NCBI RefSeq assembly: GCF_900101885.1 | Contig: NZ_FNAN01000003.1 | Location: 124,001 to 188,000 of the forward strand | Length of the DNA: 64,000 nucleotides | Direction: 5' to 3' | Origin: Dyadobacter soli | GTDB taxonomy: Bacteria > Bacteroidota > Bacteroidia > Cytophagales > Spirosomataceae | The notes under the pieces: model-generated | The model's database searches: none | Seen by the model: only the letters and a program-made list of their open reading frames with translations | Told to the model about the DNA's origin: nothing | Part shown: piece by piece, positions 7,513 to 16,509 of the stretch | How the letters are laid out: every line of letters starts with the position of its first letter | Position numbering within the stretch: the first letter of the stretch is position 1 | Translations under genes and position numbers: made by a program

Positions 7513-9585
7513 ATGCGGTCAGAGCTCATATTCCAAACCCCTTACTGGTTCATTATCTTCTGCGTGCTTGCGGGCCTGGCCTATGCCTGGCTGCTGTATC
7601 AGCCGCAACCGGCCTGGGGCAAGAAACTGAACTACGCGCTGGCCGCCGTACGCGGAATCGTGGTTGCATTGATTTGCTTCCTGCTCCTGAGCCCGCTCGT
7701 GAGGCGTACGCAATCTTCGGTCGATAAGGCCAAAATCGTTTTCGCGATCGATAATTCCGAATCTGTCGGCAAATATGGCCAGGCCGCGATGGAACAGGTG
7801 AAAGCCGCCGCCCGCGAACTGAACGATTCCGGCTTCGAGGTAAGCATCGAATCGTTGGAAGGCACGCAGAACAATGCGGATTCCCTTGCATTTAACCAAA
7901 ACAAAACTAACCTGGCGGGGCTGCTCCAAACGGTCCGTACCAACTTTGAGGGCCGTAACCTGACCGACGTCGTGCTGCTTTCGGATGGTATCGTAAACCA
8001 GGGTGTGTCGCCTGCATATAACCGTTACCCGTTCAGGGTGAATGCATTGGCCGTGGGTGATTCGGTTCCAAAGCTGGATATCCGGGTGAAAGATGTCGTG
8101 AGCAACCGCATTGCATACCTGGGTAACGAGTTTCCGCTCAGGGCTGAAATTGCCGCTAATGGCTTGCAAGGCAAAAGTACAACCGTGACTTTGAAGCAAA
8201 ACGGCCGGGTGATCCAGAGCCAGCCCGTAGTAATTGATCGCGCGGATTATTTCAAGGCATTTGATTTCAAAACTTCTTCCGCGCAAAAAGGCGTCCAGCA
8301 TTATACCATCGAACTGGGCGCGGTTTCGGGCGAAACTTCGGGACGCAACAACCGGAAGGAAGTTTATATCGATATTATCGATGGCCGGCAGAAGATCCTG
8401 CTCATGGCGCTCGCACCGCATCCCGACATTAAAAGCATTCGGAGTGTGATCGAAGCGAACGATAATTATGAGCTGGATATCAATATATTATCCATTGCCA
8501 ATAACCCGCCGGCCAGTACCAAGCAGTATGACCTCGTGATCCTGCACCAGATCCCGAATGTGCTCGGGTTGGGCAATACGCAGGTACGCAAGTTTCTGGA
8601 TTCGAAAATGCCTTTGTTTTTCATTTTGGGAAACCAATCGGCCGTACCGCTGGCGAGCTCGCTGAACCGCTCACTGTTTATCAATGCTTCCGCGAACAAC
8701 CAGATCGACAAGGTGACGGCGCGGTTCAATCCTTCGTTTACACAGCTTAACCTGGATGCCGAGAGCCTGAAACTGCTCGAACGGCTTCCGCCGCTTTCGG
8801 TGCCTTTTGGCGAATACAACATCTCGTCGGGTACCGAAACGATCTTGTACCAGAAGGTAGGGACGCTCAATACCAACAAGCCGCTATTGGTTTTGAATAC
8901 CAATGGCGACCAGAAAACGGCAGTATTGGCAGGAGAGGGGCTTTGGCAATGGCGGCAGGAGGAATTTGCCCAAACCAGCAAGCAGGAAGTGGTGGATAAC
9001 CTTTTCCAGAAGCTCATTCAGGTGCTTTCTGTGAAGGAGGACCGCCGGAAATTCCGCGTGTACCCGATCAGCAACGAGTTTGAAGCGGGTGAGCAGGTGG
9101 CATTTCAGACGGAGGTTTACAATGATATTTACGAACCGATTTTTGGCCAGGAAGTGAAACTGCAACTGGTGGACGAAAAGGGAAAGAGTAAACAATTTAC
9201 CTACACCCATTCGAAGGAAACACCGCGGTTCAATGTGAGCGGGCTGGCAGACGGCGTGTACCGGTACGCGGCCTCCACGACATTGAAAGGCAAGCAGGAA
9301 AATGTGTCGGGTCAGTTTGTGATCCGCAATGCAGACCTTGAACTGAGCAATACCACCGCGGATTTCGGAATGCTCCGGGATCTGGCGCGGCGGTCGGGCG
9401 GTGCATTTATTACGCCGGCGTCGCTGCAACAATTTATTCAAAAACTAAAAACTGACCGCCCGGCCGACCGGCTGGACAGCACCGAGGATATGGTCGAGCT
9501 GATCTATCTGAAATGGCTGTTCTTTCTGATCGTCGTGTTGCTCGGCGCGGAATGGGGACTGAGAAAATACCATGGCGGTTATTAA
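7513..9585 (+). CDS. Membrane-anchored von Willebrand A (VWA)-like protein
   Basis: About 690 residues from the ATG at 7513; an upstream in-frame TTG at 7474 lies inside a hairpin and is unlikely. Two N-terminal transmembrane helices (about 11-29 and 43-62) precede a VWA domain with the MIDAS-like DNSES at about 80-84 and DVVLLSDGIVNQG at about 148-160. A long beta-rich region follows, with a glutamine-amidotransferase-like segment (KQYDLVILHQIPNVLG), and a C-terminal helix (YLKWLFFLIVVLLGAEWGL) re-enters the membrane. The layout resembles BatA-like or N-terminal double-transmembrane proteins of Bacteroidota. It is probably anchored at both ends with the body in the periplasm. Exact role unknown. 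Confidence 0.72.
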   Translation: MRSELIFQTPYWFIIFCVLAGLAYAWLLYQPQPAWGKKLNYALAAVRGIVVALICFLLLSPLVRRTQSSVDKAKIVFAIDNSESVGKYGQAAMEQVKAAARELNDSGFEVSIESLEGTQNNADSLAFNQNKTNLAGLLQTVRTNFEGRNLTDVVLLSDGIVNQGVSPAYNRYPFRVNALAVGDSVPKLDIRVKDVVSNRIAYLGNEFPLRAEIAANGLQGKSTTVTLKQNGRVIQSQPVVIDRADYFKAFDFKTSSAQKGVQHYTIELGAVSGETSGRNNRKEVYIDIIDGRQKILLMALAPHPDIKSIRSVIEANDNYELDINILSIANNPPASTKQYDLVILHQIPNVLGLGNTQVRKFLDSKMPLFFILGNQSAVPLASSLNRSLFINASANNQIDKVTARFNPSFTQLNLDAESLKLLERLPPLSVPFGEYNISSGTETILYQKVGTLNTNKPLLVLNTNGDQKTAVLAGEGLWQWRQEEFAQTSKQEVVDNLFQKLIQVLSVKEDRRKFRVYPISNEFEAGEQVAFQTEVYNDIYEPIFGQEVKLQLVDEKGKSKQFTYTHSKETPRFNVSGLADGVYRYAASTTLKGKQENVSGQFVIRNADLELSNTTADFGMLRDLARRSGGAFITPASLQQFIQKLKTDRPADRLDSTEDMVELIYLKWLFFLIVVLLGAEWGLRKYHGGY

Positions 9586-9607
9586 CCTCCGGTCCCGGTA
9601 TGATCTA

Positions 9608-10570
9608 ATGCGTTTTACTTTTCATTGCCTATTGATTTGCCTCCTGGCGCGAACGCTCTCTCCCGCGTACGCACAGGTAACGCCCGCCGACACGCTGGTG
9701 CGACACTCGCTGGTGCGGCACTCGCTGGTACGCGATACATTAGCTCGCGACACGGTACCCGAAATCCGACCTAATTACAAATTGCTCCGGGGCATTTTCG
9801 CTGCCCAATCGGCCGTTTACCTCGGTACGATTTACGGATTGAGCAAGTCGTGGTACAAGAACCCGTTGACCAAATTCACCATCGAAGACGATAGCCGCGA
9901 GTGGTTACAAATGGACAAAATGGGGCACCTTTACACATCGTACCAGATTGCCCGGCACACAGCGGCATTGTACCGCAAAACCGGTATTTCTAAAAGGCAA
10001 ATGCTCGTTTACGGCGCCATTTCCGGGGTTATTTTTCAAACGCCCATTGAAATCCTCGACGGCTTTTCGCCCGACTATGGGTTCTCGCCCGGCGATATGA
10101 TTGCGAACCTGGCTGGCTCGGCGCTGTACCTCGGGCAGGTAGCATTATGGGACGAGGTTCGCATACAGCCCAAATTCTCATTTCATTACACTTCTTTGGC
10201 ACAAGTGCGTCCGCAATTGTTGGGGAGCACGTGGTCGGAGCGGTGGCTGAAAGATTATAATGGACAGACCTACTGGTTTTCGGCTAGTCCGAAGTCATTT
10301 TTCAAAGGCTCCAACTGGCCTGCCTGGCTATGTTTTTCAGTAGGTTATGGTATCCAGAATATGGTTTCAGCGGAGCGTGACAAGAGCATTGAAATGGGTT
10401 ACCGGCCATACCGGCAATATTATTTGTCGCTGGATATTGACCTGACGAAGATCAAAACGCGGAGCAAGTTTGTTAAGACGCTGGGTTTCCTGGTCAATTC
10501 CCTGAAAATCCCCGCCCCGGCATTGCAGTTTAGCTCGAAGGGCATCGATTTCAAGCCATTTTATTTTTAA
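9608..10570 (+). CDS. DUF2279 family (YfiM-like) exported protein
   Basis: About 320 residues from the ATG at 9608, which opens a good signal peptide (MRFTFHCLLICLLARTLSPAYA). An in-frame start at 9572 would overlap the preceding gene and push the signal inward. The mature part starts with an imperfect 5-residue repeat (LVRHS, LVRHS, LVRDT, LARDT). The conserved core WLQMDKMGHLYTSYQ and PIEILDGFSPDYGFSPGDMIANLAGS is typical of DUF2279. Function is unknown; E. coli YfiM is a small lipoprotein relative. It lies close behind the VWA gene and is probably cotranscribed. Confidence 0.75.
   Translation: MRFTFHCLLICLLARTLSPAYAQVTPADTLVRHSLVRHSLVRDTLARDTVPEIRPNYKLLRGIFAAQSAVYLGTIYGLSKSWYKNPLTKFTIEDDSREWLQMDKMGHLYTSYQIARHTAALYRKTGISKRQMLVYGAISGVIFQTPIEILDGFSPDYGFSPGDMIANLAGSALYLGQVALWDEVRIQPKFSFHYTSLAQVRPQLLGSTWSERWLKDYNGQTYWFSASPKSFFKGSNWPAWLCFSVGYGIQNMVSAERDKSIEMGYRPYRQYYLSLDIDLTKIKTRSKFVKTLGFLVNSLKIPAPALQFSSKGIDFKPFYF
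9694..9753 (+). repeat. 15-bp in-frame tandem repeat in DUF2279 gene
   Basis: Four consecutive 15-bp units, the first two differing at one base (GCTGGTGCGACACTC, then G for A), the third and fourth diverged. They encode the LVRHS/LVRDT series just after the signal peptide. Because 15 is a multiple of three, copy-number change would keep the frame. Confidence 0.75.
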
Positions 10571-10623
10571 CAATATTGTTTGAACTAAAAACAGGTTCAA
10601 ATCAACGGAAAGCAACATTTACT

Positions 10624-11607
10624 ATGAATATCGGAGATAGAGTACGATTGGTCCATGGCAGGGAAGAAGGTGTGATCTACGCTTTTTTGCCTGGTAATGT
10701 GGTTGAAATAGAAATTGAGGACGGGTTTCGCATTCCGGTTCTGAGAAATGAAATAGTGACTATTTCGCCTGTGGAATCGCAGCGGATGGTGAAGCCGGAG
10801 GAGCCGAAAGTCGTTGCGGCGCGTGCGGACGTGATCGTACCACGCAATGCGCCATTTGCGGAAAAAGGCATTTACCTCGCATTCATTTCCATTAACGACC
10901 GCGCATTGACAGTCCACGCGATCAACAACACCGACTGGATTTTGCCATTCACGGCCGTAGCGGCTTCTGAATCGGTAAGTACCGGGCTGGCGGCGGGTGT
11001 GCTGCAACCACGCACTTCGCAAAAACTCACCGAAGTGCTGATGAAAGACTTCGAAAGCTGGCCGGTGTTCGACATCCATGCATTGTATTTCCGCGAAGGC
11101 AATTACCAACTGCCGGTTGCATTGAGTAAGCGCATTCGCTGCCGGGCGCAGTCGTTTTACAAGAACAAGGGCAATGTGCCGGTGTTGGCGAAGGATGGTT
11201 TTGTGTATCAACTGGATGAGGAAAATCTGAAACGTGAAACCCCGGGCATTTCGGAGGATGTTGCAGGAGAAATCAAGGCGAGTATGCTGGGGCAACCCGC
11301 CGCCGAGCAAAATACCCTTCCCAAGCCCGAACAGGTGATCGACCTGCACATTGAAAAGCTCGTTAACAATCCTAAGAGCCTGTCGAATGACGCGATGCTG
11401 AAAAAACAGCTGGATGTTTTCGAGAGCAGTCTGGAATCGGCAATCGCCAATGGAATGGAAGAAATCACGTTTATACACGGCGCGGGCAGCGGCGCATTGA
11501 AAAACGAGCTGCACCGCAGGCTGGGGAAGAACCAGCATGTACAATTTTTTAAAGATGCATTAAAAGAGAAATTCGGATACGGTGCAACCCTCGTCAAAAT
11601 TAAGTAA
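10624..11607 (+). CDS. DUF2027 and Smr domain protein (Smr/MutS family)
   Basis: About 327 residues from the ATG at 10624 (MNIGDRVRLVHGREEG). An earlier in-frame TTG at 10576 would prepend 16 residues unlike the family. The N-terminal DUF2027 region contains a small beta-barrel (GDRVRLVHGREEGVIYAFLPGNVVEIEIEDG). The C-terminus is an Smr domain: VIDLHIEKL, then EITFIHGAGSGALKNELHRRL, where HGxGxG is the Smr signature seen at the end of MutS2. Smr domains bind or nick nucleic acids; this protein has no MutS ATPase. The last 26 bases overlap the DUF4403 gene. Confidence 0.8.
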   Translation: MNIGDRVRLVHGREEGVIYAFLPGNVVEIEIEDGFRIPVLRNEIVTISPVESQRMVKPEEPKVVAARADVIVPRNAPFAEKGIYLAFISINDRALTVHAINNTDWILPFTAVAASESVSTGLAAGVLQPRTSQKLTEVLMKDFESWPVFDIHALYFREGNYQLPVALSKRIRCRAQSFYKNKGNVPVLAKDGFVYQLDEENLKRETPGISEDVAGEIKASMLGQPAAEQNTLPKPEQVIDLHIEKLVNNPKSLSNDAMLKKQLDVFESSLESAIANGMEEITFIHGAGSGALKNELHRRLGKNQHVQFFKDALKEKFGYGATLVKIK

Positions 11608-13042
11608 TGTATACGTCAGGCGCGGTTATTTTTGGATAATCGCTTTGGCAGCCGTTGTTTTTTGGAGCTGCGGTTCTAAAAAAACCTCCCCTAAGGCCCC
11701 TATGGAAGAATACAAATATTCGGATAAGGAGATCCAGAACGAGAAACATTTGTCGGTACTGAATGTGCCGGTCGAGATCCCGGTAGCGGAAATCGAGAAG
11801 CAGATCAACAGCCAGATCAAAGGGTTGATCTACGACGATAACAGTTACGAGGACGAAAATAATGACAACCTGAAAGCGAAGGTCTGGAAGATCAGCCCGA
11901 TCAAGGTCGTCGCTATCGATTCATCTTTTCTTTTTGAAGTACCCTTAAAAATATGGGTGAGTGCGGGTTACAAAGTGAGTCCGCTGGGTATGACGATGTC
12001 GGGATATAAGGATACCGAGTTTTCGATCCGCATTCGGCTGATTTCTAAAATTGGCATTACACCGTCGTGGCAGATCAAATCGGAGACTTACGTCGACAGT
12101 TACGACTGGATCAGCGAGCCGAATATCCGTGTGGCGGGGATCAATATCCCTATCAAAGGAATGGTGAGCCGCATGTTGAACAAGAATTTTGACAAAATCA
12201 CCGAGGCGATCGACGGACAGGTCGCTTCGAATCTTGAACTTAAAAAGAATGCGGAGCTGGCCTGGAACATCGCACGCCAGCCCGTGATGCTCGCGAAGGA
12301 GTATGATACCTGGCTCGTGATCATGCCTACTGGCGTGGAAATGACGCCGCTCCTTGCGAAAAATAATATCCTCCGTTCGGTCATTGGTATTAAAGGTTAC
12401 ACACAGACGATCACGTCGGCCGTAAAACCCGCCGTGGCGCAGTTGCAGAAACTCCCGGACCTGCACATCGTGGACAAGGTTCAGGACGATTTCAAGATCG
12501 GACTGATCAGCCTCGTATCCTATGATGACGCCGCGAGGCTTGCAACCAAGCAGTTTGCGGGAGAGAAATTTTCGTTTTTAGGCGGCAAATACCATGTAGA
12601 AGTTGCTTCCATCGAGATGTACGGGCAGAACGACAGGCTCGTGATCAAGGCGGGGTTGAAGGGGAGTATCAGTGGTGATATTTATTTAAAGGGAACCCCT
12701 TACTATGATCCCGCCACACAGCAATTGTCACTGAAAAGCCTTGATTACGATCTGGATACGAAAAACTCGATCGTTCGCACAGCGGGTTGGCTGTTGCAGG
12801 GGCAGTTTAGCCGGATGATGGAAAAACGGATGGTGTTCCCGGTCGGAGGACAGATCGCCGATGCTAAAAATACGATCCAGAAAACGCTGGCCAACTATAA
12901 AGTCACCGAGGGTGTAGTTGTAAAAGGAATACTTTCCGATATTGTGCCCGATAAGGTTTACCTCACTCCGAAACATCTTTATTCTGTTGTATTTGCGACC
13001 GGAAAAGTGAATTTGAAAGTCGACGGATTGAAAGGAATCTGA
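11582..13042 (+). CDS. DUF4403 family lipoprotein
   Basis: A 486-residue protein with a GTG start overlapping the Smr gene by 26 bases; no better in-frame start precedes the signal sequence. The N-terminus (RRGYFWIIALAAVVFWSCGS) is a lipoprotein signal with its acylated Cys at about residue 30, so the protein is probably outer-membrane anchored. The rest matches DUF4403, including two AEIEKQINSQIKGLIYDD-like segments. The fold is thought to be a lipid-binding tubular (BPI-like) one, which I state only tentatively. Function unknown. Confidence 0.72.
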   Translation: MQPSSKLSNVYVRRGYFWIIALAAVVFWSCGSKKTSPKAPMEEYKYSDKEIQNEKHLSVLNVPVEIPVAEIEKQINSQIKGLIYDDNSYEDENNDNLKAKVWKISPIKVVAIDSSFLFEVPLKIWVSAGYKVSPLGMTMSGYKDTEFSIRIRLISKIGITPSWQIKSETYVDSYDWISEPNIRVAGINIPIKGMVSRMLNKNFDKITEAIDGQVASNLELKKNAELAWNIARQPVMLAKEYDTWLVIMPTGVEMTPLLAKNNILRSVIGIKGYTQTITSAVKPAVAQLQKLPDLHIVDKVQDDFKIGLISLVSYDDAARLATKQFAGEKFSFLGGKYHVEVASIEMYGQNDRLVIKAGLKGSISGDIYLKGTPYYDPATQQLSLKSLDYDLDTKNSIVRTAGWLLQGQFSRMMEKRMVFPVGGQIADAKNTIQKTLANYKVTEGVVVKGILSDIVPDKVYLTPKHLYSVVFATGKVNLKVDGLKGI

Positions 13043-13128
13043 TCAAAAATTTGTACAATAATCAGCGTAAGTGCCATTTTTTTTCCTTTTTATGGTATAT
13101 TGACTGCTGATCGAAAGAAAGTATTTCT

Positions 13129-13136
13129 TAGCTTTG
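13129..13136 (+). promoter_or_regulatory. Predicted -7 element of rnpB
   Basis: TAGCTTTG matches TAnnTTTG and sits about 6-10 bases before the inferred 5' end of RNase P RNA. No clear TTTG lies at the expected -33 distance. Confidence 0.5.
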
Positions 13137-13141
13137 TGGTC

Positions 13142-13560
13142 AGAGGAAAGGTCTAAGCTGTCCTGCCGCTGCGGTTTTTTAACCGGGGAGGAAAGTCCGG
13201 GCAGCACAGAGTGCCGTACTTCCTAACGGGAAGGCAACGAACTGGTGACGGTGCGTTGACAGCAAGTGCCACAGAGAATATACCGCCTTGGCATATTTTT
13301 TGTATGCCTCGGTAAGGGTGAAAAGGTGGAGTAAGAGCCCACCGGTTTCCTGGCGACAGGGAATGCATGGTAAACCTTATGGGCTGAAAGATCAAATAGG
13401 TGCTGGTTTGTGAAGCTACTCGTTTCCGTTCTTCGGAACGCCAGCACGGGTAGATCGTTAGAGGTTCCGGGTGACCGGAATCCTGGATAAATGGCAGGAG
13501 CGGAGATCGGGATTTTTCCTGATTGAAGTCACAGAACCCGGCTTACAGGCTTGGCTTTTT
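13142..13560 (+). ncRNA. rnpB: RNase P RNA (class A)
   Basis: Catalytic RNA that matures tRNA 5' ends. Conserved blocks occur in the right order: GAGGAAAGTCCGGGC (13188-13202), GCCACAGAGAATATACCGCC (about 13267), GGTAAGGGTGAAAAGGTGG (about 13311), GTAAGAGCCCACC (about 13331), and near the end CAGAACCCGGCTTACAGG (about 13532-13550), which pairs with the 5' segment AAGCTGT to close P1. A T-run (GGCTTTTTTTC) follows and should terminate transcription. Ends are estimated to within about 10 nt. ORFs on the opposite strand here are not genes. Confidence 0.96.
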
Positions 13561-13588
13561 TTCTGAATTTTGAATTTATTTATAATGC

Positions 13589-13596
13589 TATATTTG
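13589..13596 (+). promoter_or_regulatory. Predicted -7 element of the OmpA-family gene
   Basis: TATATTTG matches the -7 consensus. A TTTG lies 16 bases upstream (13569-13572), shorter than the preferred 19-20, so promoter strength is uncertain. Confidence 0.45.
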
Positions 13597-13623
13597 AATT
13601 GAATCACATAACGCGTGTTTCCC

Positions 13624-15132
13624 ATGAAGAAAAAGAATCTTTACGTTGCATTACTTTGTTCTACCCTCCTGAGTTACAATACGTACGCTCAAAATCGCAC
13701 GTATGAAGGACCAAATAAAATGAATACCTGGTCGATCACAGGCTACGGAGGTATTACAAAATTCTTCGGAGATTTGACCCAGTACAATGGCTTCAAACGT
13801 GGAGACCGGGAGGAATTGACAGGTGCGTGGGGGCTTTCAGTGAACAAGCAGCTTACACCACTTTTGGGCATTCAGCTGACGGGCTACAATGGCCGTCTTC
13901 AGGGAGCTAAGGACAATCACCAGAGTTCTTTGACCGGTGATACTTACAGCGCCACTTTCAACAGCCCTTCATTTGTTCAACTGACTTTGGATGGAACACT
14001 TAATGTGAACCGTTTGCTGTTCGGTTACAACAAATTGCGCCGCTGGAAAGTAGATGCGCATTTGGGAGGGGGTATTATCTACTACCACACCGATGTGGAA
14101 TACACCAACGTGACCAAAGCTACGGTAGGGCAATTCTCCACCAATACAGACGCCAGCTCGAAAACGGCCGGTAAATGGGAACGCAACGGATCCACTTACA
14201 CACGCGAATGGGTAGTACCCGTAGGTTTTGCAGTACATTATGAGCTCAGCCCACGTTTCGACATTGGTTTCGACTACACCCACAACTTTGTAAATACGGA
14301 GAAACTGGATGCAACTGTCGGCGGATTGAGCGACTACGATTCACAACAGGGAATCTGGACCTTCGCAAAAGGTGATTCAAGAAACGATGCTTACGGAATT
14401 CTTTCACTGGCCCTTACTTACAAGCTTGGTAAGAATGCGGTAAGAGCGAAAGATGGTAAATACGACGCTGCTGCGGGCCGTTACCACCTGCGTTGGGCTA
14501 ATCCTCAGCAGCTGATCCCGGTTCCTTACAACCCGACAATGAACGATGCGGATTCTATCGCGAAAGCAAATATGCCTAAGCCGGTTGATCCACGTCTTTA
14601 TACTGACTCTGACGGTGACGGCGTAGCCGACCTGTTCGACAAAGAAGCGAACACACCTGCGGGTAGCATTGTTTCCGGTGGTGGTGTTGCATTGGATATC
14701 GACAAAATCATCCGCGACGCTATCAAAAACAACCTGCCGAAAGACGAATGCGAAGCGTTGTTCAGCAACATCGAATTCGATACTGATAAAGCGATCATTC
14801 GCAATGCTTCGAAAGAAACACTTAGCAAAGTGGTTGAATTGTTGAACATGCGTACCAACTGCCGTATCGTACTCGTAGGTCACACGGATGCCCGTGCTTC
14901 GGATTCTTACAACGTATCCCTGTCACGTCGTCGTGTGGATGCAGCGAAACGCTTCCTGGTTCGTGCCGGACTTACAGATCCTAGCCGCATCATCGCTGAA
15001 TACTACGGTGAATATCGCCCGATCGCAGAAAATACAACTGTGGAAGGTCTTCAATCCAACCGTCGCGTTGAGATCAAGATCCTGCCTAACAACACAATCC
15101 GCTCTACTTACCCGGCTGGTTTCCGCCGCTAA
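13624..15132 (+). CDS. OmpA-family outer-membrane protein
   Basis: About 502 residues from the ATG at 13624 (MKKKNLYVALLC); a GTG nine bases upstream is less likely. Signal peptide to about residue 22 (TYAQ). Residues about 25-290 form an outer-membrane beta-barrel (alternating aromatic/polar strands, for example KWERNGSTYTREWVVPVGFAV). A calcium-binding thrombospondin-3-like linker follows (DSDGDGVADLFDKEANTPAG). The C-terminal OmpA peptidoglycan-binding domain contains IEFDTDKAIIRNAS, LVGHTDARAS, SRRRVDAAKRFLV and SNRRVEIKI. It likely tethers the outer membrane to peptidoglycan. A strong intrinsic terminator follows. Codon use suggests high expression. Confidence 0.9.
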   Translation: MKKKNLYVALLCSTLLSYNTYAQNRTYEGPNKMNTWSITGYGGITKFFGDLTQYNGFKRGDREELTGAWGLSVNKQLTPLLGIQLTGYNGRLQGAKDNHQSSLTGDTYSATFNSPSFVQLTLDGTLNVNRLLFGYNKLRRWKVDAHLGGGIIYYHTDVEYTNVTKATVGQFSTNTDASSKTAGKWERNGSTYTREWVVPVGFAVHYELSPRFDIGFDYTHNFVNTEKLDATVGGLSDYDSQQGIWTFAKGDSRNDAYGILSLALTYKLGKNAVRAKDGKYDAAAGRYHLRWANPQQLIPVPYNPTMNDADSIAKANMPKPVDPRLYTDSDGDGVADLFDKEANTPAGSIVSGGGVALDIDKIIRDAIKNNLPKDECEALFSNIEFDTDKAIIRNASKETLSKVVELLNMRTNCRIVLVGHTDARASDSYNVSLSRRRVDAAKRFLVRAGLTDPSRIIAEYYGEYRPIAENTTVEGLQSNRRVEIKILPNNTIRSTYPAGFRR

Positions 15133-15152
15133 TAGTTGCAGCAAATACATCG

Positions 15153-15186
15153 AAAGGGAGACAAGAAATTGTCTCCCTTTTTTGTT
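15153..15186 (+). terminator. Intrinsic terminator after the OmpA-family gene
   Basis: AAAGGGAGACAA (15153-15164) pairs perfectly with TTGTCTCCCTTT (15169-15180) around a GAAA tetraloop, followed by TTTTTTG. A textbook Rho-independent terminator. Confidence 0.9.
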
Positions 15187-15217
15187 TCTCAATATTCAAA
15201 AACAGGAAAGTTTTGCG

Positions 15218-15225
15218 TACCTTTG
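15218..15225 (+). promoter_or_regulatory. Predicted -7 element of the rpsP-rimM-trmD operon
   Basis: TACCTTTG matches TAnnTTTG and lies 49 bases before the rpsP ATG. No TTTG at the expected -33 position; ribosomal promoters in this phylum often lack it. Confidence 0.5.
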
Positions 15226-15273
15226 CACCCTGTTTAATTACGGGACGAGTTCCCAACCATAACAAATTCACAA

Positions 15274-15858
15274 ATGGCAGTTAAAATCAGATTAGCGCGT
15301 CGGGGACGCAAAAAGAAAGCGATCTATGATATCGTAGTCGCAGATGCCAGAGCACCACGTGATGGTCGCTTCATCGAAAAATTGGGTCTTTATAACCCAG
15401 GTACTAACCCTGCTTCCATCGTTTTGGAATCAGACAAAGCAGTTGACTGGCTTCTGAAAGGTGCTCAGCCAACTGACACAGCTCGCTCAATTTTGCAACA
15501 CGAAGGCGTATTGCTCCGCAAGCACTTGCAAGTAGGTGTTTTGAAAGGCGCTATCACGCAGGAAGTTGCAGACGCACGTTTCGAAGAGTGGAAAGGTTCT
15601 AAAACGGACCGTAAAGCTACTGCTGCCGATACTTTGGCTGCACAGAAAGATGCTGACAAGAAAGCGAAACTTGACGCTGAGCGTAAAGTTAACGATGCTC
15701 GTGCTGAGGCTATCGCCAAGAAAAACGCGCCTCCTGTGGAAGAAGTTGCTACCGAAGAAGTGGCTGACGAAGCTGCTGACGCGGCAGAAACCACTGACGC
15801 AGCAGAAGCAACTGACGCTCCGGCAGCGGACGCTCCGGCGGAAGAGTCAGCAGAATAA
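15274..15858 (+). CDS. rpsP: 30S ribosomal protein S16 with long acidic C-terminal tail
   Basis: Structural protein of the small ribosomal subunit. The first 80 or so residues are canonical S16: MAVKIRLARRGRKKKAIYDI, ARAPRDGRFIEKLGLYNP, and the DWLLKGAQPTDTARSIL helix. The protein then continues to 194 residues, about twice the E. coli length. The tail begins with a lysine-rich coil (DAQKDADKKAKLDAERK) and ends in an Ala/Glu/Asp/Thr-rich low-complexity stretch. Long S16 tails are usual in Bacteroidota. First gene of the rpsP-rimM-trmD unit. Confidence 0.97.
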   Translation: MAVKIRLARRGRKKKAIYDIVVADARAPRDGRFIEKLGLYNPGTNPASIVLESDKAVDWLLKGAQPTDTARSILQHEGVLLRKHLQVGVLKGAITQEVADARFEEWKGSKTDRKATAADTLAAQKDADKKAKLDAERKVNDARAEAIAKKNAPPVEEVATEEVADEAADAAETTDAAEATDAPAADAPAEESAE

Positions 15859-15880
15859 TTTAATGTACATACATTGCGCT

Positions 15881-15920
15881 ATGGGTCTGTCGGTATTCCG
15901 CACAGACTCATATTGTTTTA
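15881..15920 (+). terminator. Intercistronic hairpin between rpsP and rimM
   Basis: ATGGGTCTGT (15881-15890) pairs with ACAGACTCAT (15902-15911) with one G-U pair, followed by ATTGTTTTATAC. The short T-rich tail suggests partial termination or an RNA end that keeps rpsP mRNA more abundant than rimM-trmD mRNA. Regulatory role is inferred. Confidence 0.5.
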
Positions 15921-15948
15921 TACAAAACCTAAATTTTGAATCCCTGAA

Positions 15949-16509
15949 ATGACACAGGACAACTGTTATTTATTGGGCTATATCGTGCGGACACACGGCA
16001 CCGCCGGCAACGTGGTAATTTACCTGGATGTGGATTATCCGGATGATTATGAAGACCTGGAAACGGTTTATGTCGAGATCAAGGGCGAACTGGTACCTTA
16101 TTTTATCGACGAGATTAACCTGCAAAAGCAAAGTAACGCGATTGTGACCTTCGAAGATGTGGACACCATTGTGAAAGCGCAGGCGCTCGTTGGTACCTCG
16201 CTTTACCTGCCTTTGGAAGAACTAAGCGAACTGGGCGAGGACGAGTTTTACTACCACGAGATCAAAGGTTTCAAGGTAGTGGACCAAACGCTGGGAGAAC
16301 TCGGCATTGTGCGGGAAGTGTACTCGCTGAATGGCCAGGACCTGATCGCGATGGACTACCAGGGCTCCGAAGTGCTGATCCCTACTGCTAATGACATTGT
16401 GATCAAAGCGGATAAGGAAGCGAAATCGTTGTTGGTGAACCTGCCGGAAGGCCTCTTGGAAGTTTATCTCGATAATGCAGCCGAAAACACGCCAGATGAT
16501 GCGGATTGA
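15949..16509 (+). CDS. rimM: Ribosome maturation factor RimM
   Basis: Assists late assembly of the 30S head by binding S19. The 186-residue protein has the N-terminal barrel ([20 protein letters not shown]) and the C-terminal PRC-barrel domain ([28 protein letters not shown], then [34 protein letters not shown]). Position between rpsP and trmD is the conserved bacterial arrangement. Its 3' end overlaps the trmD start. The C-terminus extends about 12 residues past the usual LPEGL end. Confidence 0.95.
   Translation: MTQDNCYLLGYIVRTHGTAGNVVIYLDVDYPDDYEDLETVYVEIKGELVPYFIDEINLQKQSNAIVTFEDVDTIVKAQALVGTSLYLPLEELSELGEDEFYYHEIKGFKVVDQTLGELGIVREVYSLNGQDLIAMDYQGSEVLIPTANDIVIKADKEAKSLLVNLPEGLLEVYLDNAAENTPDDAD

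Noticed and set aside
13153..13447. Minus-strand ORFs over 13.2-13.45 kb
   Set aside because: They lie on the complement of RNase P RNA, whose conserved blocks are unmistakable.
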